DNA from: Bin5 sp965232575
GTDB taxonomy: Bacteria > Chloroflexota > Anaerolineae > Caldilineales > Caldilineaceae
NCBI GenBank assembly: GCA_965232575.1
Contig: CBDDPZ010000008.1
Span: 806,001 to 870,000, forward strand
Direction of reading: 5' to 3'
Length of the DNA stretch: 64,000 nucleotides
The notes beneath the pieces are model-generated. The model was not told the DNA's origin. It did no database searches and saw nothing but the letters and a program-made list of their open reading frames with translations. The position numbers and the translations under genes were made by a program. Numbering within the stretch: position 1 is the first letter of the stretch; each line of letters opens with the position of its first letter. Below, one piece after another: positions 34,518-43,704 of this stretch.

Positions 34518-34576
34518 GCTGGTGGGGTAGCTAGCTGCCCTTCACTAGCCGTCTATCACCATCCACCGGCCACTGG
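34518..34576. repeat. CACTAGCC/CCATCCACCGGCCACTGG repeat between binding-protein and permease genes
   Basis: The 77-base spacer inside the importer operon is built from the same CACTA/TCCAC units seen elsewhere in the window. It ends with GGGG ahead of the permease ATG, so the repeat supplies part of the translation start region. Confidence 0.5.
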
Positions 34577-34585
34577 GGCTTGCCA

Positions 34586-35590
34586 ATGTGGGCTGCTGGC
34601 TATCTCCTGAAACGAATCGCCTTTTTTTTCCTGATCGTGTTGACGGCCGCGACGGTGAATTTCTTCCTGCCGCGGCTGTCCGGTCAGGATCCGATCCGCG
34701 AACGCATGATCAAACAGGTGCAGTCGGGCAGCGCCTGGGGAAAAGGCATCGAAGAGATGGTCGAGGTCTACAACGCCAAGTTTGGCCTGGATAGGCCCCT
34801 CTGGCGGCAGTACCTCACCTATCTGGGCGACATGGCCCGTTTCGACCTGGGCCATTCGATCGCATTCTACCCCAAAACGGTCAAGGAGATTCTGCGCGAG
34901 GCGCTGCTCTGGACAATCGGTCTCCTTACCATGACAACGCTTCTTTCTTTTGTATTCGGAACGTTTTTTGGCGCGCTCGTCGCCTGGACGCGTGCGCCTC
35001 TCTGGCTCCGCTCCCTGGCCCCGCCGATCATGACCATGGCGGCCATCCCCTACTATCTGTTGGGGCTAATCATGCTCTTCGTGTTTGCCTTTGAGTTGCG
35101 TTGGTTTCCCGGGCACGGTGGCTATCGCATCGGCACCATCCCCAACCTGAGTTGGCGCTTCCTTCTCGAAGCCCTCGAACATTCCATCCTGCCCGCGTTA
35201 TCTATCCTTCTGTCGAGCCTGGGCTTCTGGGCCATCGCCATGCGCGGCATGATGATCACGGTTGAGGGCGAAGATTACATGACCCTGGCCGAAGCCAAAG
35301 GCATCAAGAGCGGCCGCCTCTTCTTCGACTACGGGCTGCGCAACGCGATTCTGCCCCAGATCACCTCGCTGGCTCTGGCCATGGGGTATGTCTTTTCCGG
35401 CGCGCTTCTGGTCGAGGTGGTGTTTGGCTTCCCCGGCATCGGCACCGTACTCTTCAACTCGATCAAAGGCGTAGACTATCCCGTCATCCAAGGGATCGTA
35501 TTGACGATCATCCTCACGCTGGCCACCACAACTTTGATCCTGGACCTGACTTTGCCGATGCTGGATCCACGCATCAGAAGGCAGACCTGA
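34586..35590 (+). CDS. ABC importer permease, DppB/OppB type
   Basis: The 334-residue membrane protein begins MWAAGYLLKRIAFFFLIVL; a TTG six bases upstream is an alternative. It has PRLSGQDPI after helix 1, a BPD_transp_1 domain, and the EAA loop LAEAKGIKSGRLFFDYGLRN. FGFPGIGTVLFNSIKGVDYP near the end is typical of DppB. It stands 77 bases after the binding-protein gene and directly before its partner permease. Confidence 0.9.
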   Translation: MWAAGYLLKRIAFFFLIVLTAATVNFFLPRLSGQDPIRERMIKQVQSGSAWGKGIEEMVEVYNAKFGLDRPLWRQYLTYLGDMARFDLGHSIAFYPKTVKEILREALLWTIGLLTMTTLLSFVFGTFFGALVAWTRAPLWLRSLAPPIMTMAAIPYYLLGLIMLFVFAFELRWFPGHGGYRIGTIPNLSWRFLLEALEHSILPALSILLSSLGFWAIAMRGMMITVEGEDYMTLAEAKGIKSGRLFFDYGLRNAILPQITSLALAMGYVFSGALLVEVVFGFPGIGTVLFNSIKGVDYPVIQGIVLTIILTLATTTLILDLTLPMLDPRIRRQT

Positions 35591-36490
35591 ATGACTATGC
35601 GCTCAAATGGCAATGGGACAGCGCGTCTGAACAACCGCTCGCCGTTCCTGGAGGCGCTGGGCTACCTGCGCCGCAACCCGTCCCTCGCTATTGGGCTGAG
35701 TCTGATCCTGGGCCTTCTGCTCTTTTCTGTTGTCGGCCGGCTGCTTGTCAACATCGAAGACGCCTCGCCTCTTTCCGCGCCGCCATACCAATCACCCTCT
35801 GCCGAATACCCATTTGGTACGGATAAGGTGGGCCGGGATCTGCTGGCGGTCATGATCGTGGGCACGCCGCTCACGTTGCGGGTCGGTCTGCTTGCCGGCG
35901 TGTTGGGCGTGGGCTTCGCCAGCCTGCTGGCCTTCGCCGGCGCCTATTACGGCGGCATCATCGACGCTGTCATCCGTCTGGTTGTGGACGTAGGGCTGAC
36001 CATTCCCAGCATCCTGATTCTGATCCTGATCGCAATCGCTCTCAGAGGCGTCAACCCGACCGAAATGTCCCTAATCGTGGCCGCCACGGCCTGGCTGTGG
36101 CCCACGCGCACGATTCGCTCGCAGGTTCTTTCGCTGAAGGAGCGCGCCTATGTCGATGTAGCCCGCATGTCCGGCATGCGCGGGCGCGAGATTATAGTCC
36201 ACGAACTCATGCCCAACCTCATTCCCTTTATCGTCGCCAACCTCGTCAACACGACCGCTTCGGCCATCCTGGCCACTATCGGTATGGAAGCCTTGGGGCT
36301 GGGGCCCACCTCCCACCCGACCCTCGGCATGACGATCTACTGGGTCATCCTCCATGCCGGTGTGCTCGGAGGATACTGGTGGTGGTGGGTAGCCCCTGTG
36401 GTGATCATTGTCCTGATCTTTATCGCCCTTTACCTGACTTCCGTCGGCATGGATGAGTTGGCGAATCCCAGGTTGAGGAGAAGCGTATGA
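35591..36490 (+). CDS. ABC importer permease, DppC/OppC type
   Basis: The 299-residue permease has the standard pattern: PSAEYPFGTDKVGRDLLAVM, a glycine-rich helix region, and the EAA loop with YVDVARMSGMRGREIIVHEL. The ATG follows the preceding stop with no gap, and the stop overlaps the next start (ATGA at 36487-36490). The three genes are therefore tightly coupled. Length is as expected. Confidence 0.9.
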   Translation: MTMRSNGNGTARLNNRSPFLEALGYLRRNPSLAIGLSLILGLLLFSVVGRLLVNIEDASPLSAPPYQSPSAEYPFGTDKVGRDLLAVMIVGTPLTLRVGLLAGVLGVGFASLLAFAGAYYGGIIDAVIRLVVDVGLTIPSILILILIAIALRGVNPTEMSLIVAATAWLWPTRTIRSQVLSLKERAYVDVARMSGMRGREIIVHELMPNLIPFIVANLVNTTASAILATIGMEALGLGPTSHPTLGMTIYWVILHAGVLGGYWWWWVAPVVIIVLIFIALYLTSVGMDELANPRLRRSV

Positions 36491-37557
36491 CGCCGCAACC
36501 GCGTTCAACTGGCGAAGCGCATGCGCAATCAGCCGCGCTGCAAGTGCGCAACCTCCGGGTCCATTACCATACGCCCAGCGGCGTCGTGCAAGCGGTGGAC
36601 TCCGTGAGCTTCAGCCTGGAGCCGGGAGAACGCTTCGGCCTGGTCGGGGAGTCCGGCTCGGGCAAGACGACGCTGGCAATGGCTCTGCTGCGCATGATCA
36701 AGCCGCCCGGACAGATCGAATCCGGTCAGGTCTGGCTGGACGGACAGGATGTGCTGGCGCTCTCCGGCGAAGAGATGCGGAAGGTACGCCTGGCAGGGAT
36801 CGCGCTGGTGGCGCAAGGCTCCATGAACTCCCTGAATCCGGTTACCCGGATCCGGCGTCAACTGCTCGATGGCATGAAAGATCACGCCGCCGCCGGGTCC
36901 AACGGCACTGACAGCGGCGCCAATGCGGCAATGATGAGCCGGCGGGAGCAGGAAGCCTATGTGCATGATCTGCTGGCGCGGGTAGGGCTGGAGCCCCAGG
37001 TGGCCGACATGTACCCGCACGAGTTGAGCGGCGGGATGAAGCAGCGGGTCTGCATCGCCATGGCCATCAGCATGCGCCCCAAAGTGATTATCGCCGACGA
37101 GCCGACCAGCGCGCTCGACGTTGTGGTGCAGATGCAGATAATGGAGACTTTGCGCCGCGTCCAGGAAGAGGTCGGGGCGGCCGTGCTCCTCGTCGGCCAT
37201 GATATGGGCATCATGGCCCAGTTTGTGGACCGAGTGGGGGTCATGTATGCCGGCAAACTGGTGGAGGTCTCGCCGGTGCGGGAGATTTTCAGCCGTCCTC
37301 TGCATCCCTACGCCCGCCTGCTGATCGAATGCTTGCCGTCTCTGGAAGTTAAGGACGCTCTGGAAGGCATACCGGGGCTGCCGCCTTCGCTGCTTGAGCG
37401 GCCAACGGGCTGTCTTTTCCATCCCAGATGCCCCCATGCCGCCACCGAATGCGTCACACAGGAGCAGACGCTGGATGAGGTGCAACCGGAGCGTTGGGTA
37501 GCTTGTCATCGTCTGGAACTGATTCACAATTCGCAGCCGGAAACCGGAATTCCCTAA
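36487..37557 (+). CDS. ABC importer ATPase, DppD/OppD type
   Basis: The 356-residue ATPase has Walker A GESGSGKT near residue 57, signature LSGGMKQR, and Walker B VIIADEPTSALD. The oligopeptide-type C-terminus carries FHPRCPHAATEC. A polar insertion (DHAAAGSNGTDSGANAAM) lengthens the helical domain before the signature motif. It overlaps the preceding permease by four bases. Confidence 0.92.
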   Translation: MTPQPRSTGEAHAQSAALQVRNLRVHYHTPSGVVQAVDSVSFSLEPGERFGLVGESGSGKTTLAMALLRMIKPPGQIESGQVWLDGQDVLALSGEEMRKVRLAGIALVAQGSMNSLNPVTRIRRQLLDGMKDHAAAGSNGTDSGANAAMMSRREQEAYVHDLLARVGLEPQVADMYPHELSGGMKQRVCIAMAISMRPKVIIADEPTSALDVVVQMQIMETLRRVQEEVGAAVLLVGHDMGIMAQFVDRVGVMYAGKLVEVSPVREIFSRPLHPYARLLIECLPSLEVKDALEGIPGLPPSLLERPTGCLFHPRCPHAATECVTQEQTLDEVQPERWVACHRLELIHNSQPETGIP

Positions 37558-37593
37558 CCGGAATCCGGCCATCTGCCACGAGCCGCGAGTCGC

Positions 37594-38631
37594 ATGAGCG
37601 CCTTGCTCGAAGTTCAACATATCACCAAGGTCTTCGGCGGCGGCCTGTTCAGCCGCAACCGCACTACGGCGCTGGAAGACTTTTCATTGACCATCGCCAG
37701 CGAGCCGCCCTCCATCACGGCTGTGGTCGGAGAAAGCGGCAGCGGCAAGACAACGCTGGCCCGCATCCTCCTGGGGCTGGAGACGCCAACCGAAGGGCAA
37801 GTGTTCTATCAGGGGAAGGATCTGCGAGGGCTTTCCACCGCGGAATGGCATTCGTTTCGACGCGATGTGCAGGTCGTCTTTCAGGATCCGTTCGAGGTCT
37901 ACAATCCCTTCTACAAGGTCGACCATGTTCTGACGACCCCGATTGCCAAATTCGGCCTGGCCAAATCGCCACAGGAGCGTCAGACGCTGATCGAGGAGGC
38001 CCTGCATTCAGTGGGGTTGCGGCCCGAAAACACCCTGGGACGGCGCCCCCACCAACTGAGCGGCGGGCAGAGACAACGCATAATGGTTGCGCGCGCGCTG
38101 CTGTTGCGCCCGCGCCTTATCGTGGCCGACGAACCGGTCTCCATGATCGACGCCTCGCTGCGAGCCACCGTTCTGGGAAACCTGCGTCAACTGAATCAAG
38201 AGTTCGGCATCTCCGTCGTCTACATCACCCACGACCTCACCACGGCCTATCAGATCAGCGAAAACATTATTGTCATGTATTCCGGCTCCGTAGCCGAGGC
38301 GGGGGACATTAACCTCGTAGTGAAGCAGCCGCAGCATCCGTACACGCAGTTGCTGATCGGCTCCGTGCCCCAACCCGACCCGGACCGCCGCTGGAATACA
38401 GAAGCGATGGCCGCTTCGACGGCAGCGACAGGCGCAGGCGATGGCTGCAAGTTCTTCGCGCGCTGTCCTCATGCGATGTCGAAATGCGCCGGTAGCGCGC
38501 CGCCACTGTTCCAGACGGATGCGCATCGCCTGGCGGCCTGTTATCTGCACGAGGAGTCTCCTTCGCTTCCAGCTGAAGAAATGGCCTCGTTATTCGTCGG
38601 GCGCGGCGCAAGTGCCAACTCCCTCTCTTGA
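37594..38631 (+). CDS. ABC importer ATPase, DppF/OppF type
   Basis: The 345-residue ATPase has Walker A GESGSGKT near residue 47, VVFQDPFEVYNPFYKV (a variant of the usual YASLNP Q-loop), signature LSGGQRQR, and Walker B LIVADEPVSMIDASLR. The C-terminal CKFFARCPHAMSKC cluster is present. It closes the second importer operon. The C-terminal tail of about 30 residues after the cysteine cluster is longer than usual and unconserved in look. Confidence 0.92.
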   Translation: MSALLEVQHITKVFGGGLFSRNRTTALEDFSLTIASEPPSITAVVGESGSGKTTLARILLGLETPTEGQVFYQGKDLRGLSTAEWHSFRRDVQVVFQDPFEVYNPFYKVDHVLTTPIAKFGLAKSPQERQTLIEEALHSVGLRPENTLGRRPHQLSGGQRQRIMVARALLLRPRLIVADEPVSMIDASLRATVLGNLRQLNQEFGISVVYITHDLTTAYQISENIIVMYSGSVAEAGDINLVVKQPQHPYTQLLIGSVPQPDPDRRWNTEAMAASTAATGAGDGCKFFARCPHAMSKCAGSAPPLFQTDAHRLAACYLHEESPSLPAEEMASLFVGRGASANSLS

Positions 38632-38670
38632 AGAGCGGAGCGCTTCCCTCTTCAGTGCCAGCCAGCCGAG

Positions 38671-38736
38671 TCACCCCTTCTCGTACCACCCCGACCCGAA
38701 AATCAGCCCGTCATGGCGCACGACCCGCGTGTGCTT
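38671..38736 (-). pseudogene. Duplicated 3' fragment of the Cache lipoprotein gene
   Basis: Read on the minus strand, 22 codons spell KHTRVVRHDGLIFGSGWYEK, one Gly and a stop. This is nearly the C-terminus of the lipoprotein at 39781 (KHSWVVRHEGLFFGSGWYEK). The fragment has no start and is a relic. The isomerase gene 38776-39723 lies between the two copies. Confidence 0.75.
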
Positions 38737-38775
38737 GCTCCCTCACAATCAGGCAACCCTCTTGCGACAAGCAAA

Positions 38776-39723
38776 CTATTCCGGCATCGTCCTCAATATC
38801 AGCGGCTCAAGGAATTGCACACTCTTGACGATGCCTTCGGATGCGCTCATCACCGGGTCTTCGTGTTCGATGCTCAGCGCTCCGTCGTAGCCGGCCACGC
38901 GCAGCGCGCTCACGAAATCGCGCCACCATGCCTCCCCATGGCCGTAGCCCAGCGTGCGGTAGGCCCACGAGCGCTCGGCAACCAGGTCCATCGGCCGCAT
39001 ATCGAGGCCGCCGTTGAGAGCCATTTCAGAAGGGTTGAGGCGGGTGTCCTTGGCGTGGACGTGGAAAATGAACCCCTCTCCCAGCGTAGGGATGACGATG
39101 AGCGGATCCATGCCCTGGTAAAAAAAGTGGCTGGGATCGAGGTTGACGCCCACGCTCGGCCCGGCGATCGCGCGCAGGCGCAGCATAGTGCGCGTGTTAT
39201 ACACGGACTGGCCGGGGTGTAGTTCGATGGCGACCCTGACGCCGTGGTCGGCGGCAAACCGGCCGGCCTTTTCCCAGAAAGGGGTGATTGCTTCATCCCA
39301 CTGCCAGCGCTCCAGGTCAGCGTATTCCGGCTGTTGCGGGTGGGTGGGCCAGTTTGGGTAGGGTGTCCCACTCGGGTCGCCGGGGCAACCGCTCATCGTT
39401 ACGATGGTATCCAGGCCGAGTTTATGAGCGAGTTCTACCGTCTTAAAGAAGACATCCTGCGATGCTGGGCCGCGCGCGGGGTGCGGGTCGAGCAGGTTGC
39501 CATTGCAGTTGAGAGCGCTCAGCATCAGGCCGCGACTTTCTATGGCGGACCTGAAGGCTGTGCGGGCCTCCTCGTTATGCAGCAGTTCATCCAGGTTGCA
39601 ATGCAAAGCCGGCGAGAAATTGCCCGTTCCGATTTCCACAGCTTCGATCCCGTGCTCGACAACCCAATCAAGCGCCTCGCTGAAGGAAGTTGGCAGGCTA
39701 TCTGTGAATAGTCCGATTTTCAA
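38776..39723 (-). CDS. Sugar phosphate isomerase/epimerase family protein
   Basis: The 315-residue protein is an AP-endonuclease-2-like TIM barrel. MKIGLFTDSLPTSFSEALDW opens it, VEIGTGNF follows, and the metal ligands are visible in AIELHPGQ, VNLDPSHFFYQG, FHVHAKD and LSIEHEDP. Such proteins isomerise or epimerise sugars, often beside Gfo/Idh and importer genes as here. It runs against the importer operon and is flanked by a duplicated fragment of the neighbouring lipoprotein gene. The substrate is unknown. Confidence 0.88.
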   Translation of the reverse strand: MKIGLFTDSLPTSFSEALDWVVEHGIEAVEIGTGNFSPALHCNLDELLHNEEARTAFRSAIESRGLMLSALNCNGNLLDPHPARGPASQDVFFKTVELAHKLGLDTIVTMSGCPGDPSGTPYPNWPTHPQQPEYADLERWQWDEAITPFWEKAGRFAADHGVRVAIELHPGQSVYNTRTMLRLRAIAGPSVGVNLDPSHFFYQGMDPLIVIPTLGEGFIFHVHAKDTRLNPSEMALNGGLDMRPMDLVAERSWAYRTLGYGHGEAWWRDFVSALRVAGYDGALSIEHEDPVMSASEGIVKSVQFLEPLILRTMPE

Positions 39724-39780
39724 AACATCCTCCTGTCTGTTGGACCCAGGGCGCGCATCCCACTCCGCGTCCCCTCCAAT

Positions 39781-40233
39781 TCACTCCTTCTCGTACCAGC
39801 CCGACCCGAAGAACAGCCCCTCATGGCGCACGACCCACGAGTGCTTGCGTGTCTCCTCGCCCGTCTCCGGGTTGTTGAAGACGTAGCTGACCCATTTGCC
39901 TGCTTCGGTCGCGCTCAGAACGTCGTCGCCATAGAAGTAGCCGGTGACGTCGACGCGCAGCGCGGGGTCCCGCCCGATCATTTCGGGGTTGTGGTGCGCG
40001 ATGGTGTACCCATCTCCGCCGATAATGAAGACGTACCACTGCCCGTCCACGCTTGTGGATGAACTGTAGTGGTCGATGGCTGCCTGGCGGCCTTCATAAT
40101 CGTAAAGGCGGATGGCATCCTGCACGAGCGCCTGCGTGTAGGCTGCCGGTTCGCTCTTGGTGGGGATGGCAACGCAACCGACCATGAGGAACGCGAGTAC
40201 GAGAACGGCAGATAGTGAGGCAGAACGTAACAT
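39781..40233 (-). CDS. Cache-domain lipoprotein
   Basis: From ATG 40233 (GGAG seven bases upstream; an in-frame ATG 12 bases earlier is possible) the product has 150 residues. It carries a lipoprotein signal peptide (LVLAFLMVGC). The rest resembles a single Cache-type sensor domain: YSSSTSVDGQWYVFIIGGDG, AHHNPEMIGRDP, WVSYVFNNPETGEE, WVVRHEGLFFGSGWY. Cache domains bind small ligands such as organic acids or amino acids, usually as part of receptors. Here the domain is free and membrane-tethered outside the cell, so it may act as a ligand scavenger or a separate sensor subunit. Confidence 0.75.
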   Translation of the reverse strand: MLRSASLSAVLVLAFLMVGCVAIPTKSEPAAYTQALVQDAIRLYDYEGRQAAIDHYSSSTSVDGQWYVFIIGGDGYTIAHHNPEMIGRDPALRVDVTGYFYGDDVLSATEAGKWVSYVFNNPETGEETRKHSWVVRHEGLFFGSGWYEKE

Positions 40234-40458
40234 GCTTGTCTCCATTTTGATTAAGCCAGTTTGAGTTATCTACTTTAGTTTACTTTCATGCCTCTATTTG
40301 AACCAACATTGGCCTTCCCCCGATACGTGGGTATAATCTCTCTGTCCATCCGTTGGAACGCGCCCATCGGTAACATCTGATACTTTCCTATTGTTCGATC
40401 CTAATTGCGTTTGTTCGATGCGCCCCCTGCGCCAAATGGGGCCCAAAGAGACAATCCA

Positions 40459-41967
40459 ATGACAGCAATGCGTATCGGCATCGGCTCGATCTTCCAGGAA
40501 AGTAATCAGTTTGCGGCTACGCAGACCGATCTGGCCCTGTTTCATAACTCCTATGTCCATGACGGCGATGCCTTGCTCCAACTGGCAGGCACCGACTGCG
40601 AAGTCGCCGGCATCCTCGCCATCTGCGCGGAGGAGGGCGCGCAGCCGCTCCCGCTGTTGGCGGCGCGCAGCGTCTCGGGCGGCGCGCTCACCGATGACTG
40701 CTATACCGAGCTGAAGGAAAGGCTCCTGGCGCGACTGCGGGCCGCGATGCCGCTTGACGGCCTCATCCTCGCCATGCACGGCTCCATGGTCGCAGCTTCG
40801 CAAGAGGACCCGGAGGGCGACGTCCTCGAGGCCGTGCGCAGCATCGTGGGGTCGGACCTGCCGATCGTCATGACGCTCGACCTGCACGCGCACGTCACCC
40901 CGCGCATGGTCAGACAGGCCACTGCCCTGGTGTCGTTCACCCACTATCCCCACGACGACACCTTTTCCACCGGCGAACGCGGGGCCAGCCTGCTGTTGAG
41001 GACAGTCAGAGGCGACGTCAGTCCGGTGATGGCCCTGGCCAAAGTTCCCATTATCTGCGGAGCCTGCAACGGCCAGACATTCGGCGACGGCCCTATGGCC
41101 CATCTGACCCGGCGGGCGCGGCGCTTGGAAGAGGAGCCGCACATCCTCTCCGTATCCTGTTTCCAGGTCCACCCCTACAACGACCTGCCCGGCATGGGCT
41201 GCGGCGGCGTCGTGGTGACGGACAACGACCCCGCGCTGGCGGCAAATGAGGCGCATGCGCTGGCCGCGGCGTTCTGGGCGCGGCGCAGCGCGTTCGAAGT
41301 GGAGCATCTGACGGTCGCGGAGGCGGTTGCCCGCGGCCGCCGGGTGGAGGGGGGGCCCGTGCTGCTGGTGGACACCGCCGACTGCGCCGGCGGCGGCGCG
41401 CCCGGTGACAGCGTCGCTCTGCTGGGCGAACTGCTGGCGCTGGGCGTGGACGAGCCTGCCTTTCTGATGGTGGTCGATCCGGCCGCGGCCCAGGCTTGCG
41501 CGCGCGCCGGCATCGGCCGGACGGTCAGCCTGCAGGTCGGCTACAGCCTCGACCCGGCCTGGGGCGAACCCGTACCCGTCAGCGGCGTCGTGCGTCGTCT
41601 CAGCGACGGCAGCTTTCTCTACGACGGCGGTCTCTTTGGCGGCACCTGGGCCTCGATGGGCCTCTCGGCCGTGTTGCAGATCGGCAGCATCCAGCTTCTG
41701 GTCATGTCGCAGCCGACCTACGACTGGGGCGATGAGCAGTTTCGCAGCGCGGGCATGGATGTGCGCCAGGCCAAGTTCATCGGCGTCAAGAATCCGATGA
41801 ACTACCGCTACGCCTACCGCGACGTCATGAAGGCGGCCTTCATCGTCGACACGCCCGGACCGACCCCGGCCCATGTGCGCAACCTGAACTTTGAGCGCAT
41901 GCAGCGGCCCTTTTTCCCGCTTGACGAGGAGATTCCCGACCTTGAGATAGCGGTTGTCGTCAGCTGA
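40459..41967 (+). CDS. M81 family metallopeptidase (MlrC-like)
   Basis: The 502-residue protein is related to MlrC, the third enzyme of microcystin degradation. The M81 family is broad and most members have unknown substrates. Features include IGSIFQESNQFA at the start, LDGLILAMHGSMVA, MTLDLHAHVTPRM with candidate zinc histidines, and FTHYPHDDTFSTGERG. The C-terminal domain (VLLVDTADCAGGGAPGDS) is complete. ATG 40459 is used; a TTG 54 bases upstream is less likely. It heads a plus-strand group with VOC, PhyH and dehydrogenase genes. Confidence 0.88.
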   Translation: MTAMRIGIGSIFQESNQFAATQTDLALFHNSYVHDGDALLQLAGTDCEVAGILAICAEEGAQPLPLLAARSVSGGALTDDCYTELKERLLARLRAAMPLDGLILAMHGSMVAASQEDPEGDVLEAVRSIVGSDLPIVMTLDLHAHVTPRMVRQATALVSFTHYPHDDTFSTGERGASLLLRTVRGDVSPVMALAKVPIICGACNGQTFGDGPMAHLTRRARRLEEEPHILSVSCFQVHPYNDLPGMGCGGVVVTDNDPALAANEAHALAAAFWARRSAFEVEHLTVAEAVARGRRVEGGPVLLVDTADCAGGGAPGDSVALLGELLALGVDEPAFLMVVDPAAAQACARAGIGRTVSLQVGYSLDPAWGEPVPVSGVVRRLSDGSFLYDGGLFGGTWASMGLSAVLQIGSIQLLVMSQPTYDWGDEQFRSAGMDVRQAKFIGVKNPMNYRYAYRDVMKAAFIVDTPGPTPAHVRNLNFERMQRPFFPLDEEIPDLEIAVVVS

Positions 41968-42004
41968 GGACGAGCCGCGAAGGAACACCAAGGAGCGCCT
42001 GACA

Positions 42005-42367
42005 ATGAATCCAGCCGCCGCGCAACTGTTGGAAGAGTGTATCGAGCAACTGAAGCAGGGGGAGCTGACCGAGGAACGGCTGCGAGAGTTGGGCAAGGCG
42101 CTGGAGGAAAACGGGGCCGGACGCCAGAGTTTGCTCTACTTGCAGACCGCAACCACCTCAGTCACCTCCCAGGTCGTGGGGATGCTGCAGGTCGCGGACG
42201 GCGAAGTCTCCGACGGCCCCTTCGACCCCGCCGACTGGCCTTATAAGACCGTATTGGACGCTATCAACGCCGGCTGGCGCGTGATCCGCTTTCCGGCCCG
42301 GCTTTTGTCCGGTCACAGCCCGGATGTGCATGTTACCTGCGAGTTCATTCTGGAGAAATGGGAATAA
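42005..42367 (+). CDS. Conserved hypothetical protein, 120 residues
   Basis: Begins MNPAAAQLLEECIEQLKQGE, with a helical first half, then a beta-rich part that includes FDPADWPYKTVLDAINAGWR and ends HVTCEFILEKWE. I do not recognise a family. ATG 42005 has AAGGAG nine bases upstream. It follows the M81 gene by 37 bases and abuts the VOC gene (TAA-ATG with no gap), so these three are probably one operon. Confidence 0.65.
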   Translation: MNPAAAQLLEECIEQLKQGELTEERLRELGKALEENGAGRQSLLYLQTATTSVTSQVVGMLQVADGEVSDGPFDPADWPYKTVLDAINAGWRVIRFPARLLSGHSPDVHVTCEFILEKWE

Positions 42368-42778
42368 ATGGACGCCGCGCTCTGGAACATCGGCATGAAG
42401 GTCGATGACATGGACAGCGAAATCGCGTTCTGGCAGGAGATCGGGGCGAAACTGGTATTGCGCGAGATGTTCACCGCGCCCGACGGTGAGGAGGTCGACT
42501 ACGCCTTCGTCGAGTTTGGCGGCACGCGCATCTTTCTTACGCCCAGGACGGTCTTCGAGGACAAACTCGGCCGCGAGCTGATGCCCGGCCTGACGCACGC
42601 CGTCTTCGAAGTCGAGGACCTGGACCGGGAGTACGAACGGCTCACCGCCATGGGCCTGGAGGTTCTAGTCGAACGGGTGGAGATCAGCGCCGCCTTCGGC
42701 TCGCGCCGCCTGGCATTCTTCCGCTCACCCAACGACATGGTTTTTGAAATTCTGCAGATTCTTGAAGCGAAAATCTGA
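42368..42778 (+). CDS. VOC (glyoxalase/bleomycin-resistance fold) protein
   Basis: The 136-residue single-module VOC protein shows IGMKVDDMDSEIAFWQEIGA near residue 9, YAFVEFGGTRIFLTPR, HAVFEVEDLDREYERLTAMG and the C-terminal MVFEILQI with the usual metal Glu. VOC proteins are small metalloenzymes acting as dioxygenases, epimerases or isomerases. It is directly coupled to the upstream hypothetical gene. The exact reaction is unknown. Confidence 0.82.
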   Translation: MDAALWNIGMKVDDMDSEIAFWQEIGAKLVLREMFTAPDGEEVDYAFVEFGGTRIFLTPRTVFEDKLGRELMPGLTHAVFEVEDLDREYERLTAMGLEVLVERVEISAAFGSRRLAFFRSPNDMVFEILQILEAKI

Positions 42779-42823
42779 CGATGAGTCTTAAGACGCTCGT
42801 GCATACCGGACAGGAGGTGACCA

Positions 42824-43659
42824 ATGGCGAGGGAAGCGCTTCGCGCGACGGATGACATCAAGCCTACCTTGACCGATGAGGAAGTCCTGGAATTCTGCAA
42901 AACGGGCATCCTCACCCTCGAAGGCGTGATACCGGATTCCACCAACCGCTGGGTTTTCGAGTATCTTGACGAGGAGGGAGCAGACCCCCATCAGCTGGTG
43001 CGGGATGAACGGTTTATCGACGAAGTGCTGTTGCATCCGGCGGTCGCCGGCGTCGTGCGCTCCTTGCTGGGCGCCAACTTCCAGCTGCCCGAGTGGATGG
43101 CCAACCATCGCCTGGTGGGGCCGGTAAAAGCCAATTACTGGCACATCGACGCCGGTTCCGACTTCGAGCGCGCCTGCAATCTGTTGCAGGTCTTCTATAT
43201 TCCTCAGTCGAACGGCATGGAGATGGGGCCGACCCTGTTCCTGCCCGGCTCTCATCTGGTGCCCATAACCAGAGAGGACATAGAGCGCTTTGGTCATCTG
43301 GCCGGCCAGGTACCGACCACCGCGCCCGCCGGCTCGGTGTTCGTCACAGCCTATTCGATCTGGCATCGTCACCCGACAAGGTCAATCAATCGACGCGCAA
43401 CCTGTTGAAGTGGGTGTACTGGCGCACAACGCCGCCGGCGCGCGACTGGAACGCGCGCGCCGATTTTGATTTCGCCGCCGCCGACTATTCCTTTACCAGC
43501 AGCTATTTCTGCGGCGGCCACCGCAAATGGCAATCGGTCCCGCGCGTGGCCGAAATGTTCTACTGGCTGTGTGGCAAAGCGGACGAGTTCCACATGGTCG
43601 GCGGTTCAGGCTGGCCGTATTCCTCCTCGGATCCGGGCATGTGGTCCAGGTCGCGTTGA
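42824..43659 (+). pseudogene. Phytanoyl-CoA dioxygenase family protein, frameshifted
   Basis: With a very good ribosome-binding site (AGGAGGTGA at 42811-42819) the first frame encodes MAREALRATDDIKPTLTDEE onward, including the iron-binding HID of NYWHIDAGSDF. It reaches SIWHR near residue 183 and stops at 43408. The family sequence resumes in another frame as NQSTRNLLKWVYWRTTPPAR and ends at 43659. A one-base shift near 43370-43376 explains it. The distal iron histidine (WHR) is just before the break. The family are Fe(II)/2-oxoglutarate hydroxylases. It is a pseudogene or an indel error. Confidence 0.8.
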
Positions 43660-43704
43660 GCGCCAAGTCGACTGCACTGTTGTGCCCAATGCGGAGGTCG
43701 AACC

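Noticed and set aside
40294..42096. 600-codon minus-strand frame opposite the M81 peptidase
   Set aside because: The plus strand encodes a complete family member; the antisense product is rich in Arg, Gly and His without motifs.
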